From Clostridiaceae bacterium (lineage in GTDB: Bacteria > Bacillota > Clostridia > Clostridiales > Clostridiaceae): a DNA stretch of 64,000 nt. The DNA lies in the NCBI GenBank assembly GCA_902363375.1, contig CABIZX010000005.1, positions 196,734 through 260,733 of the forward strand, in the 5' to 3' direction. Each line of letters opens with the position of its first letter. The first letter of the stretch is position 1. Below are positions 1 to 8,636 of the stretch, in pieces. The position numbers and the translations under genes were made by a program. The notes under the pieces are model-generated. The model saw nothing but the letters and a program-made list of their open reading frames with translations, searched no databases and was not told the origin of the DNA.

Positions 1-138
1 ATAGCACTGAAAGCAATTATGAAGCATCAGACAGATAAAGATGACTTTGCATTTGAAGAGTCTGTGGTAAGAAATCTTACTGTTTTTAGGATAGTATCAA
101 CAAGTTTCACAGGAAAGTCAAGGAAAAAGAGAATTTAA
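1..138 (+). CDS. C-terminal end of an unidentified protein (partial)
   Basis: An open frame runs from the first base of the window to a TAA at 136-138 and gives 45 residues, ending in a basic tail (GKSRKKRI). The start lies outside the window. The frame is closed just before a strong hairpin terminator, which fits the end of a real gene. The fragment is too short for me to assign to a family, so no function is proposed. Confidence 0.55.
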   Translation: MALKAIMKHQTDKDDFAFEESVVRNLTVFRIVSTSFTGKSRKKRI

Positions 139-173
139 TATAAAAGAAATACATTAATAAAGTAATAAATGAA

Positions 174-225
174 AACTAAAAAAGAGGAGATACCAAAATA
201 ATTTAGGTTCTCCTCTTTTTTAGTT
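174..225. terminator. Bidirectional hairpin terminator
   Basis: A perfect 17-bp inverted repeat (174-190 with 209-225) has A-rich left and T-rich right flanks. It lies between the plus-strand partial gene and the convergent DUF1002 gene, so it can end both transcripts. Confidence 0.85.
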
Positions 226-253
226 ATAGAATTATAAATTTTATAAAATCAAC

Positions 254-1159
254 CTAACCTTCATTTGAATTGAAAAGTGAAGAGAAAAAGTCCTTGATCC
301 ATGTAAATAATTTATCAAAGAAGCCGGAATCTTTAAGTTCTTTACCTAATGATGCCATCTCTTCTTTGAACTTAGAAGCACTTTTATCTAGAGTATCTTT
401 AAGTTTAGAATAATCTAAGTCTAGGTCATTTATGTCAGACATTAATGAAATCATATTATTTTCAATGTTAGCACTTATATCCACGTCATATTTATTTGCC
501 ACTTCTTCTACAATCTTTTTAATTTCTTTTTCAGTAGAAGGCTTGTCTTTAATAACGGCTGTTTTAACTTCATTAATAATTGCAGAAGCTTCTGTATCAC
601 CAACTTCTTCAGCTAAGTCTAAAGATACGTCTATTTCTTTTTGTGCAGCTTGTTTATTAGATGTAGATAGTTCTCCACCCATTATGTTCTCAGCACCAGC
701 AAGTATTCCTGCAAGAGCAGATTCTCCTGTTACTGGGAAAGGAGCAGAAGCTATAACATCTGCATTTAATATTCCAGAAGTAATTAATGCATTAGCAAGC
801 ATATCATTAGTTACTAAAGTTAGGTTTGAAGAGGTAACTGTTACGCCAGATTCTTTTTGAAGCAACTTAACATAGGCACTTGAATACCATCCACCTGTAA
901 AGTTGGCTAGTTCTTTCTCATCAAGACCAAATTGTTTTAAGGCCATTTTACTGTCTACATATATAGCTTCAATATCATCTGGGGCTTTAAAAGCTTTTCG
1001 TAACTCAGCTTCTTGACTATCGCTTAAATCTGAACCAAAACTTAGAATTTCACCACTTGGATATTCACCACGAATATCTGCAAAGGCACTTGTAGGTATA
1101 GATATACATGTAATAATACCTAATGTTATAGCTAATTTTTTAAAAAATTTCTTTGACAT
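254..1159 (-). CDS. DUF1002 family secreted protein (YpuA-like)
   Basis: A 301-aa protein with a signal peptide: KKFFKK, a hydrophobic core to about residue 25, and an AFA-D cleavage site near residue 27. The mature part resembles the DUF1002 family (B. subtilis YpuA type), with the typical segment TGESALAGILAGAENIMGG in the middle and a helical, acidic C-terminal half. The end is hydrophobic and aromatic (FTWIKDFFSSLFN), perhaps amphipathic. No enzymatic function is known for the family. The start is supported by AAGGAG upstream of the ATG. It is a single gene, convergent with the partial gene at the window edge and divergent from the dipeptidase gene. Confidence 0.8.
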   Translation of the reverse strand: MSKKFFKKLAITLGIITCISIPTSAFADIRGEYPSGEILSFGSDLSDSQEAELRKAFKAPDDIEAIYVDSKMALKQFGLDEKELANFTGGWYSSAYVKLLQKESGVTVTSSNLTLVTNDMLANALITSGILNADVIASAPFPVTGESALAGILAGAENIMGGELSTSNKQAAQKEIDVSLDLAEEVGDTEASAIINEVKTAVIKDKPSTEKEIKKIVEEVANKYDVDISANIENNMISLMSDINDLDLDYSKLKDTLDKSASKFKEEMASLGKELKDSGFFDKLFTWIKDFFSSLFNSNEG

Positions 1160-1370
1160 ATTAAATTCTCCTTATACTTAAAAGATAAGTAATATACTTT
1201 ATATAACTAATTATATATATTATATTTCATATTGGTATACCATAGAATAAATTTTAATAAATTTGTAAGAAAGATTAAAAGTAAATTAACTGTGACATCT
1301 ATAGAAATTAAACATATTTAGTACTAAAATGGAATTAAAGTTAAATTTTAAAATGAAGGTGGGGATTAGG

Positions 1371-2774
1371 ATGTATAAAAAACAAATAGAAGAATACTTT
1401 CAAAATCATAAGGATGAAATGTTAAATGATATATGTGATTTGATAAGAATAAGAAGTGATAGGTCAGAGGCAAAGGAAGGAATGCCTTTCGGAGAAGGAC
1501 CTGCAAAGGCACTAGAAGCGGCATTATCTTTAGCAGATAAAATGGGATTTAAAACTAAAAATTATGATAATTATGTAGGCGCTATTGATTTTAACGATAA
1601 AGAAAAACAACTAGATATTTTAGCACATCTAGATGTAGTACCTGTTAGTGATGATTGGACAGTTACAAAACCTTTTGAACCACTTATAAAAGATGGAAAG
1701 CTATATGGAAGAGGCTCAGCAGACGATAAAGGACCAGCTTTAGCAGCACTTTATGCTCTAAAAGCAGTTAAAGATTTAAATATACCTTTAAGTAAGAATG
1801 TTCGTCTTATATTAGGTACAGACGAGGAATGTGGAAGCTCTGATATAGCACATTACTATAAAGAAGAAAAAGAAGCACCTATGACCTTTTCACCTGATGC
1901 AGATTTCCCAGTTATAAACATTGAAAAGGGCGGATTACATAGTCCTTTTGAAAGTAAATTTGAAGAAGATAATAAACTCCCAAGAGTTGTCTCTATGACA
2001 AGTGGAGTAAAAGTAAATGTAGTTCCAGATACAGCTACAGCAGTAGTAGAAGGATTTAGTGAAGAAGAAATAAGTAAATACTGTGAAAAAGCAGGTAAGA
2101 ATACAGGCTTGAAGTTTACCTTTAGCAAAGATGGTGAGACTTGGGTTATAAATGCTAAAGGAGCAGGAGCACATGCATCTACTCCTCAAAATGGAAATAA
2201 TGCTCTTACAGGAATGTTAGAGTTGCTTGCAGCTATGCCATGTGCTAAAAGTGAAGGATTTAAAAGATTATGTGCTGTTAATAAGCTATTCCCTCATGGT
2301 GATTTTAAAGGAAAGGCTTGTGTAGTTAAGATGAGTGATGAGCTTTCCGGTGAATTAACCATGTCATTAAATATATTTAAATATAACACTACAGAATTAA
2401 GTGGAACTTTTGACTGTAGAGCACCACTTTGTGCAACTAATGAAAATTTACGTAATGTTATAAGAGATAATATGGTTAAGGATAATATAATTTTATCCAA
2501 GGATGATGTATATCCATCTCACCATGTTGATGAAAACTCTGAGTTTATACAAACCCTTTTAAGATGCTATGAGGAATATAGTGGACAAAAAGGAAAATGC
2601 ATAGCTATAGGTGGAGGTACTTATGTTCATCATCTTAAAAATGGGGTAGCATTTGGATGCACAATGCCTGGCACTGATAATAATTTACACGGTGATGATG
2701 AGTTTGCTGTAATAGATGAACTTCTACTTAGTGCTAAAATCTTTACTCAAGTAATTATTGATTTATGTAAATAA
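1371..2774 (+). CDS. pepV: PepV-type dipeptidase (M20 metallopeptidase)
   Basis: A 467-aa cytosolic metallopeptidase, the length expected for PepV, which removes N-terminal residues from dipeptides with two zinc ions. Visible motifs: LAHLDVVPVSDDW (first zinc His and catalytic Asp), GRGSADDKGP (bridging Asp), GTDEECGSSD (catalytic and zinc Glu pair), a central lid-like domain and a C-terminal GGGTYVHHLKNGVAFG with the last zinc His. The ATG at 1371 follows AAGGTGGGGATTAGG. The same frame is open to 1329, but no ribosome binding site supports that start. The gene stands alone and ends at a hairpin. The substrate range (dipeptidase versus other M20 activity) is inferred from the family. Confidence 0.88.
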   Translation: MYKKQIEEYFQNHKDEMLNDICDLIRIRSDRSEAKEGMPFGEGPAKALEAALSLADKMGFKTKNYDNYVGAIDFNDKEKQLDILAHLDVVPVSDDWTVTKPFEPLIKDGKLYGRGSADDKGPALAALYALKAVKDLNIPLSKNVRLILGTDEECGSSDIAHYYKEEKEAPMTFSPDADFPVINIEKGGLHSPFESKFEEDNKLPRVVSMTSGVKVNVVPDTATAVVEGFSEEEISKYCEKAGKNTGLKFTFSKDGETWVINAKGAGAHASTPQNGNNALTGMLELLAAMPCAKSEGFKRLCAVNKLFPHGDFKGKACVVKMSDELSGELTMSLNIFKYNTTELSGTFDCRAPLCATNENLRNVIRDNMVKDNIILSKDDVYPSHHVDENSEFIQTLLRCYEEYSGQKGKCIAIGGGTYVHHLKNGVAFGCTMPGTDNNLHGDDEFAVIDELLLSAKIFTQVIIDLCK

Positions 2775-2790
2775 GTATATTAAAGCTTAG

Positions 2791-2839
2791 TAACCTAGTG
2801 GGGATGAGAGCATAAAATTTTATCATCCTTACTAGGTTA
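2791..2839 (+). terminator. Hairpin terminator after the dipeptidase gene
   Basis: Arms 2791-2807 and 2823-2839 pair over 17 positions with two G-U pairs, followed by TATTTTAT. The T tail is modest. The remaining 280 bases to the next gene are AT-rich and show no gene that I can support. Confidence 0.6.
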
Positions 2840-3133
2840 TATTTTATAATTAGATGTATATGCTAATTTTAAAAGGGTACATATTTAAACACATGAAATT
2901 TTACATATATAAGAGTGTATAAAGTTTACCATATAAATATATAAAATTTTAAATAGGAAACTATATGAATATAGAGAATTACTTACATAGGAATTTTAAT
3001 ATAATGTACTGTAAGTATTTTTAATAGACTAAGTTATATATTTGATTATTAAAAACTGCTAAGATATATTTATAATTAATGTATGATATTATGTTACTAT
3101 AGGTGAAGGTTTTAAAGGAAGGTGAAATATTTG

Positions 3134-4498
3134 ATGGAATTTAACTACAGTGAATTAACTGGAGATGTAGTTACAAGAGAGGATTACAGCTATGAGAAAG
3201 ATAGAAAACAATGGAATAGAGCTATTGAGAAATATCCTTTAGTAATCGTATATTGCTACAGTTATGAAGATGTTCAAAATTCAATACAATGGGCTAAGAA
3301 AAACAATATTTCTATTAGGATAAGATCAGGTGGACATCACTATGAAGGATATTCCACTGGCAATGATGTAATGATTATTGATGTTAGCAGAATGAATGGA
3401 ATTTATATAGATGAAGAGAAAAGTATAGTTAAAATATATGGTGGAGTCAGAAATAGAGAAATGTATGAAGCACTAGGAGCTAAGGGATATCCTTTTCCAG
3501 GAGGAGGATGTCCAACTGTTGGAGTAGTAGGATTTACCCTAGGAGGTGGATGGGGTTATTCTTGTAGATTTCTAGGACTTGGATGTGATAGTTTAAAAGA
3601 AGTAGAGATTATAGATTATGAAGGCAAAATTATAACTTTAAATAAGGAATGCAATGAGGATTTATTTTGGGCTTGTACTGGAGGTGGTGGTGGTAACTTT
3701 GGCGTAGTTGTTAGCATGACTTTTGCTTTACCGAAAAAAATAGATAAAGCTACTTTAATAAATATAGATTATCCTAATATGACCAAGGATAGTATGTTTA
3801 ATATATTTAATGTTTGGCAGGAGAACTTTAATAGCCTAGATGAAAGAATGAATATAAAGCTAGCTATATACAACTCAAAATATAAAGGTATGGGAGCTAA
3901 AATAACTGGAGTTTTCTATGGTAAACTAGAAGAAGCTAACGAGATTTTGATGTCTTTTAAAGCTATTGCAACTAATATGAATATAACTATGGAATATACT
4001 ACAGTTTTAGAAGTAAACAGAAAGATCCAAGATAGCCATCCAGATTATGAAAGTTATAAATCTACAGGAAGATTTGTAAATAGAATTTATACAATGGAAG
4101 AGATGGAGTCGTTAATAGATTTAATTGAAAATAGAGCAGAGGGGTCTATTTATACAGCTTTATCATTGTATGGATTAGGTGGAGCTGTTGCAAAGGTAGA
4201 TAAAGAAAAAACTGCTTTCTATTATAGAGATTCTATAGCTATTATGGGTTTACAATCCGTTTGGGAGGAATCAGAGTATGCACCCTTTAATAGGACATGG
4301 GTCCTAGAGAAGTTTAAGTATATAGAATCAGTTACTGAGGGTTCATTCATTAATTTCCCATTTAAAGAACTTTCTAATTATGAGGAGCAGTATTATGGAG
4401 AGAATATGAGTAGGTTAAGAAGCATTAAAGGTAAATATGATCCTAAAAATATATTTGATTTTCCTCAAGTAATTAAGTCTATAGATAATAATAAATAA
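3134..4498 (+). CDS. FAD-linked oxidoreductase of the berberine-bridge-enzyme type
   Basis: About 454 aa. The N-terminal half is a PCMH-type FAD-binding domain and the C-terminus is a BBE domain (YYGENMSRLRSIKGKYDPKN). Two hallmark sites for covalent flavin are present: RSGGHHYEG, whose first His would carry the 8-alpha bond, and GGGCPTVGVVG, whose Cys could form the second bond. A glycine-rich loop (GFTLGGGWGYS) follows. Family members oxidise sugars, alkaloids or other alcohols with O2 or another acceptor; the substrate here is unknown. Start choice: ATG 3134 is preceded by AGGTGA at good spacing. TTG 3131 and GTG 3122 are alternatives, but the GTG overlaps the binding site. Monocistronic. 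Confidence 0.82.
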   Translation: MEFNYSELTGDVVTREDYSYEKDRKQWNRAIEKYPLVIVYCYSYEDVQNSIQWAKKNNISIRIRSGGHHYEGYSTGNDVMIIDVSRMNGIYIDEEKSIVKIYGGVRNREMYEALGAKGYPFPGGGCPTVGVVGFTLGGGWGYSCRFLGLGCDSLKEVEIIDYEGKIITLNKECNEDLFWACTGGGGGNFGVVVSMTFALPKKIDKATLINIDYPNMTKDSMFNIFNVWQENFNSLDERMNIKLAIYNSKYKGMGAKITGVFYGKLEEANEILMSFKAIATNMNITMEYTTVLEVNRKIQDSHPDYESYKSTGRFVNRIYTMEEMESLIDLIENRAEGSIYTALSLYGLGGAVAKVDKEKTAFYYRDSIAIMGLQSVWEESEYAPFNRTWVLEKFKYIESVTEGSFINFPFKELSNYEEQYYGENMSRLRSIKGKYDPKNIFDFPQVIKSIDNNK

Positions 4499-4559
4499 TT
4501 TGTGAATAATAAATTTAATTAATAAACGTAAAACATACTAGATTTTTTTAGGAGATAAA

Positions 4560-5018
4560 ATGATGGAAAAATTTGAAGGACAACTTAAAGAAGCTATGGG
4601 AAAAGGTGGAGCATATATAGAAATACCTTTTGATGTAGAGAAGGTTTTTGGAGCCAAGAGAGTTAAAGTAAAAGCAACCTTTGATAATGTACCTTATAGA
4701 GGCTCCATAGTTAGAATGAGTACAGAGTGTCATATAATAGGAGTTACTAAGGATATAAGGAAAAAGATAAAGAAAGATATTGGAGATTATGTTGAAGTTA
4801 CGGTTGAAAAAGATGATGAAGAAAGAGTAATTGAGCTTTCAGAGGATTTTAAAATAAGGATTGAAGAGTCAAAGGAAATACATGATTTTTGGAATAGTCT
4901 ATCTTACTCTAATCAGAAGAAATATGTATCTAATATAGAGTCTGCTAAAAAGGAAGAAACAAGAAAGAAGCGTATAGATGATGCCATAAATAAATTAATT
5001 AATAAAGAAAAGTTATAA
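4560..5018 (+). CDS. DUF1905 / YdeI (OmpD-associated) family protein
   Basis: A 152-aa protein. Residues about 4-85 form a beta-rich DUF1905 domain (GAYIEIPFDVEKVFG, then VPYRGSIVRM and HIIGVTKDIRKKI). The C-terminal part, residues 100-152, resembles the helical YdeI/OmpD-associated segment (FWNSLSYSNQKKYVSNIESA, then KKEETRKKRIDDAI). The family is widespread but its biochemical role is not established. Two ATGs (4560, 4563) follow TTTAGGAG; either could be used. The gene ends before a strong hairpin at 5074. Confidence 0.78.
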   Translation: MMEKFEGQLKEAMGKGGAYIEIPFDVEKVFGAKRVKVKATFDNVPYRGSIVRMSTECHIIGVTKDIRKKIKKDIGDYVEVTVEKDDEERVIELSEDFKIRIEESKEIHDFWNSLSYSNQKKYVSNIESAKKEETRKKRIDDAINKLINKEKL

Positions 5019-5073
5019 TTCAATCTGAAGACATAGTGTGATATGAAAAATAAAACTTAATAAATTGTATGCT

Positions 5074-5109
5074 GAAATCCCTGTAATACAAATGTATTAC
5101 AGGGATTTC
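5074..5109 (+). terminator. Hairpin, likely terminator of the YdeI-like gene
   Basis: A perfect 17-bp inverted repeat (5074-5090 with 5093-5109) with a 2-nt gap. No clean T run follows, so termination is probable rather than certain. It could also be a short palindromic repeat. The following stretch to 5277 includes a run of seven G at about 5164-5170 of unknown meaning. Confidence 0.5.
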
Positions 5110-5212
5110 CAATAAGTTTTGGGCTTGTAATAGACTCTAGCTTCATTTCCTTTAGAAATTCCTGGGGGGGATAAATTTTAAAGGGAATTTTATGAACCTA
5201 GAGTATGTATAA

Positions 5213-5242
5213 ACTACAACCTAGAATATACTAGGCTGTAGT
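5213..5242 (-). terminator. Hairpin terminator of the YmaF-like gene
   Basis: Arms 5213-5224 and 5231-5242 pair over 12 bp with one G-U pair and a 6-nt loop. It lies 36 bases beyond the stop codon of the minus-strand gene and is followed on that strand by TTTATACAT. Confidence 0.5.
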
Positions 5243-5277
5243 CATTCTAAACTATATTAAATCAAATTATTTGTAGA

Positions 5278-5787
5278 CTAGTATCTTCTTCTTTCACATT
5301 CAGTTGGTGCTTCAATTAAAGTTGCAAAATTATATTCATGAGTATGACCATCTCTACAAGTAGTTCTTCCTTTTACAAAGTGAACGTGCTTTCCATTTCC
5401 AACATAAATAGCTGGGCCAGTTGTATCACAAATTTCATGGAAGTGACGATCAGCGAAATCAGTATTTGTTTCAAGTCTATGAACGTGTGAATTACCACGA
5501 GGTATAGCTTCGCCAGTTACACCACAGAATCTATGGTTGTGGATATAGCAATCGTTACAAGCAAATTTTGTACTACCTTGGAATTCATGAACGTGCCTTT
5601 GCTCTCTTCTATCTCTGTCTCTATCTCTGTCATCGTCTCTATCTCTATCTCTGTCTCTGTCGCAGTCATTATCAAAGAATCTAGAAGAATTGTTATCATA
5701 TTCATCAAAATCATTAAATTGATCGAAGTTATCGAAGTCTTCAAAGTTATTATTAAAATTATCCCAATTATTATATCTATTGCTCAT
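5278..5787 (-). CDS. YmaF-type His-rich protein with an RD-repeat linker, probable spore protein
   Basis: A 169-aa protein in two parts. Residues 1-40 are low complexity (Asn, Asp, Phe), followed by an Arg-Asp dipeptide run at 42-61. Residues 65-155 hold three related units of about 35 aa. Each starts with HVH (65, 101, 134) and has a second His-x-His (83, 115, 148); scattered Cys residues are also present. This matches the YmaF family, whose function is unknown; the spaced His pairs suggest metal or surface binding. The start follows GGGGGGTAAAATTAA. A sigma-K-like promoter lies upstream, so late mother-cell expression and a coat or exosporium role are inferred, not shown. Confidence 0.75.
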   Translation of the reverse strand: MSNRYNNWDNFNNNFEDFDNFDQFNDFDEYDNNSSRFFDNDCDRDRDRDRDDDRDRDRDRREQRHVHEFQGSTKFACNDCYIHNHRFCGVTGEAIPRGNSHVHRLETNTDFADRHFHEICDTTGPAIYVGNGKHVHFVKGRTTCRDGHTHEYNFATLIEAPTECERRRY

Positions 5788-5822
5788 TTAATTTTACCCC
5801 CCAGTGCCTTATCGGCATATTA

Positions 5823-5851
5823 TATACTATGACCTTTTAAATATATTGGTG
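5823..5851 (-). promoter_or_regulatory. Candidate sigma-K promoter of the YmaF-like gene
   Basis: Read on the minus strand, a CACC (5848-5851) is followed after 16 bases by CATAGTATA (5823-5831). This fits the sigma-K pattern known from Bacillus: -35 CAC, about 16 bases, -10 CATAnnnTA. It lies about 35 bases upstream of the start codon, leaving room for the GGGGGG ribosome binding site. Confidence 0.5.
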
Positions 5852-6086
5852 ACATCTTTAATACGTTTTTTAAAAAATATTTTTTAATATTCTTTGTATA
5901 ATAGATAGATTTCAAATAAAAATTAATGGAGAGTACTATCATTCTATAAAGATGTTAAATATTTATAAAATAAAAACTATTATATGTAAATGAAAATATT
6001 AAGCGTGGTATAATTAAAGTAATAATACAGAAGGGGAATGGTATATGTAAAATTAAATATTGGAATATGTTAATATTTATATTGTA

Positions 6087-6115
6087 TTAGACGTGTATAT
6101 TATTATAGTTATAAT
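6087..6115 (+). promoter_or_regulatory. Possible sigma-A promoter of the CorC-like gene
   Basis: TATAAT at 6110-6115 with a weak -35 (TTAGAC, 6087-6092) at 17-base spacing, 45 bases before the start codon. Another TATAAT lies at 6009. The rest of the 370-base divergent gap (5788-6159) is AT-rich and shows no gene. Confidence 0.35.
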
Positions 6116-6159
6116 GATATAAAAAATTAAACAATTGTATTTAGGGGGAAAGAGTATTA

Positions 6160-7440
6160 ATGGACGATGGTAGTATTATGCTGATTATTAGTATTGCAGT
6201 ACTAATTTTAATGTCAGCATATTTTTCTGCAACAGAGACTGCATTCTCAAGTTTAAATAGAGTAAGATTGAAGAGTATGGCTAATAGTGGGAATCGGAGA
6301 GCTAAACAAACATTGGCTTTATCAGAGGATTTTGATAATATACTTTCAACTTTACTAATAGGAAATAATATAGTAAATATATTATCGGCATCTATTGCTA
6401 CTATATTATTTACTACGCACTTTGGTAATTCCGGAGTTACTATATCAACTGTAGTAATGACGATTCTTGTATTAATATTTGGAGAAATATCTCCTAAAAG
6501 TATTGCTAAGGAATCACCTGAAAAGTTTGCAATATTTTCTACTCCAATTTTAAAAGGATTTGTGATTATATTTACTCCTTTTAACTATTTATTTAGGATT
6601 TGGAAAAGGTTGTTATACAAAATATTTAAGGTAGAAAATCGTAAATTTATCACGGAAGATGAATTACTTACAATTGTAGAAGAAGCAGAGAATGATGGTG
6701 GAATTGATGAGCATGAGAGTAAGTTAATACAATCGGCTATAGAGTTTAATGATCTTGATGCAAAAGAAATATTAACTTCAAGAGTAGATTTAATTGCTAT
6801 TTCAAGTACGGCTTCGATAAATGAAATTAAAGAGGTATTTAAAAATAATAGTTTTTCAAGAATTCCGATATTTGAGAATACTATCGATAAGATTGTTGGA
6901 GTTATACATCAAAGAGATTTCTATGAGTCTATAGAAAGTGGAAATTTGAATATCAAAAATATAATAAAACCAATTATCTGTGTCACACCTAATACAAAGA
7001 TATCTCAATTGCTAAAGAACTTTCAAAAGGATAAAACGCATATGGCAGTTGTAGTTGATGAGTTTGGAGGAACTAAAGGAATTGTAACGCTGGAAGATGT
7101 ATTAGAGGAGTTAGTAGGAGAAATTTGGGATGAACATGATGAAATTATAGAGTATTTTAAAAAGATAGATGAGCAGAAATATTTAGTAATGTGTTCAGCT
7201 GATTTGAAGGATTTGTTTGATAAGTTTAATTTAAGCTATAATGATGATTATGAATCTAATACAGTGAGTGGATGGGTATTGGAGGAATTTGGTCATATAC
7301 CTAAGGCCGGAGATAGTTTTATATATGAAAACTTATTAGTTACAGTGACAAAAACAAATTACACAAGGGTTCTTGAAATTAGCATAGAATATAATTCATT
7401 AGATTATAAAGAAGATGTAAGCAGGCAAATTTCCTGTTAA
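6160..7440 (+). CDS. CNNM/CBS-domain transporter of the HlyC/CorC family
   Basis: A 426-aa membrane protein. Residues 1-185 form the DUF21/CNNM domain, with hydrophobic segments near 8-28, 60-85, 92-112 and 128-145 and the family motifs SATETAFSSLNR and LLIGNNIVNI. Two CBS domains follow (about 205-325, with SRIPIFENTIDKIVGVIH and VVVDEFGGTKGIVTLEDVLE). The C-terminal CorC_HlyC domain covers about 340-420 (NTVSGWVLEEFGHIPKAGD). Related proteins export Mg2+ or other divalent cations; the old name haemolysin is misleading. The ATG follows TAGGGGGGAAAG. Monocistronic, with a terminator immediately after. Confidence 0.9.
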   Translation: MDDGSIMLIISIAVLILMSAYFSATETAFSSLNRVRLKSMANSGNRRAKQTLALSEDFDNILSTLLIGNNIVNILSASIATILFTTHFGNSGVTISTVVMTILVLIFGEISPKSIAKESPEKFAIFSTPILKGFVIIFTPFNYLFRIWKRLLYKIFKVENRKFITEDELLTIVEEAENDGGIDEHESKLIQSAIEFNDLDAKEILTSRVDLIAISSTASINEIKEVFKNNSFSRIPIFENTIDKIVGVIHQRDFYESIESGNLNIKNIIKPIICVTPNTKISQLLKNFQKDKTHMAVVVDEFGGTKGIVTLEDVLEELVGEIWDEHDEIIEYFKKIDEQKYLVMCSADLKDLFDKFNLSYNDDYESNTVSGWVLEEFGHIPKAGDSFIYENLLVTVTKTNYTRVLEISIEYNSLDYKEDVSRQISC

Positions 7441-7442
7441 TC

Positions 7443-7489
7443 ATAAATAAAAATAGTAATAACTCAAGGTTATTACTATTTTTATTTAT
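7443..7489. terminator. Bidirectional hairpin terminator
   Basis: A perfect 21-bp inverted repeat (7443-7463 with 7469-7489) with a 5-nt loop and a T-rich right arm. It lies between the convergent CorC-like and YhhN-like genes. Confidence 0.85.
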
Positions 7490-7538
7490 ATGGATTAATA
7501 TATTAAATTATTGCGAAATTAAGGTGTTAATAATGTTG

Positions 7539-8219
7539 CTATAATGTAAGACTTAAAGCTATAAAACCTTGCCCCACATAGTAACATAATAAGTTTAAGG
7601 CTGTCATATAAGAAGGTGATTTTTTGTGGAAATATATGAAACATAAGATTAAATCAGATATAAAGAATAGACACGCTCCTACTATGATAAGGGTTATGCT
7701 CAAAAAGTCTTTATGAATTAGTTCAGTTAAAGATAGAGCTCGTGTAAGCATAAAGCTAATTATAATAGAATAAGTGATAACTAATTTATAAGCACCTTTG
7801 AAGTTAAATCCTTTTATTAGTTTTAAGAGTAAAATAGAGATTGATGAGATTAATATAAATAACAATATATGCTTTATCAGTACAGGTGTAAGAGTAGCAA
7901 AGGCTAGAGAAAAGAGTATGTGGGCAATTGAAAAGCTAATTAATCCATATATGAACATTTTACTAATTTCGTCAGACTGATTATTATTAAAAGCAAGAAA
8001 TATATCTCCAACTAGGGAAGCTATTAATGCCATAAGTATAAAAATAAAGTATTGTGAATTTGAATAAATTGATTTATAGCCGCATACACAAATTGATATA
8101 AACAATAGACTAGTAATTGTTTTAATAATGGGCATTCTATAGCCGTGAGGATGATAATTAAAGTATATTAGAAATCCTAGTGATATTAGCATGAGTAGAA
8201 AAAATATAAGAGACAACAT
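7539..8219 (-). CDS. YhhN family membrane protein (lysoplasmalogenase-like)
   Basis: A 226-aa protein with about eight hydrophobic segments across its length and the family-type motif ASLVGDIFLAF near residue 70, followed by ISDLILCF near residue 190. YhhN/TMEM86 relatives hydrolyse the vinyl-ether bond of lysoplasmalogens. That is plausible here because clostridia make plasmalogens, but the activity is inferred. The ATG at 8219 is preceded by AAGGAGGG. The frame is open 22 codons further upstream (8285), but that start has no ribosome binding site. Convergent with the CorC-like gene. Confidence 0.78.
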   Translation of the reverse strand: MLSLIFFLLMLISLGFLIYFNYHPHGYRMPIIKTITSLLFISICVCGYKSIYSNSQYFIFILMALIASLVGDIFLAFNNNQSDEISKMFIYGLISFSIAHILFSLAFATLTPVLIKHILLFILISSISILLLKLIKGFNFKGAYKLVITYSIIISFMLTRALSLTELIHKDFLSITLIIVGACLFFISDLILCFIYFHKKSPSYMTALNLLCYYVGQGFIALSLTL

Positions 8220-8440
8220 ACTTAACCCTCCTTGTAATACTAATGTTAAGATGATTATATCATATATTACATATAAGTAAAACAATGGAAGGAAAGATAT
8301 TCAATTGCTGATAGAAAATATAGGTTGATTTTTATTAACTAATGTTTTAATATTAAATTACATAGATTTCAAGAAAAGAGAGGTTTTTTTGTGAGTGTTT
8401 AGTATCTAGAATAGTAATTAAATATTAATCTAAAAATTAG

Positions 8441-8575
8441 GGTATTTTATTACCTTTATTTGTTGTGGGATTAATTACAACTATTAGAGATACAAGTCCA
8501 CGAAATTTACCTTAGGATAGCAATAGCTATCTTTATTAATGGCAAGTTTAAAGCTGTGGGAGTATCCATAGCTTT
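8441..8575 (+). promoter_or_regulatory. Structured leader ending in a terminator-like hairpin upstream of the MutS2-like gene
   Basis: Several small hairpins follow each other: 8441-8454, 8462-8481 (GTTGT/ACAAC) and 8516-8531 (GATAGC/GCTATC). A last one (8551-8559 with 8566-8574) is followed directly by a T run. The T run ends about 60 bases before the start codon. It may simply end an upstream transcript, or it may be an attenuator. No known riboswitch motif was recognised. The rest of the 8220-8636 gap shows nothing clear. Confidence 0.35.
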
Positions 8576-8636
8576 TTTATTTTAGAAATCTATGAAGGGT
8601 TTCATGGACTTAATAATAAGTAAAGGAATCGTGAAA

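Noticed and set aside
432..860. Plus-strand open frame of 142 codons opposite the DUF1002 gene
   Set aside because: It is antisense to a well-supported secreted protein gene and has no start signal.
5533..5832. Plus-strand open frame rich in Ile, Val and Ser opposite the YmaF-like gene
   Set aside because: It is the mirror of the repetitive RD-coding DNA on the other strand and lacks a ribosome binding site.
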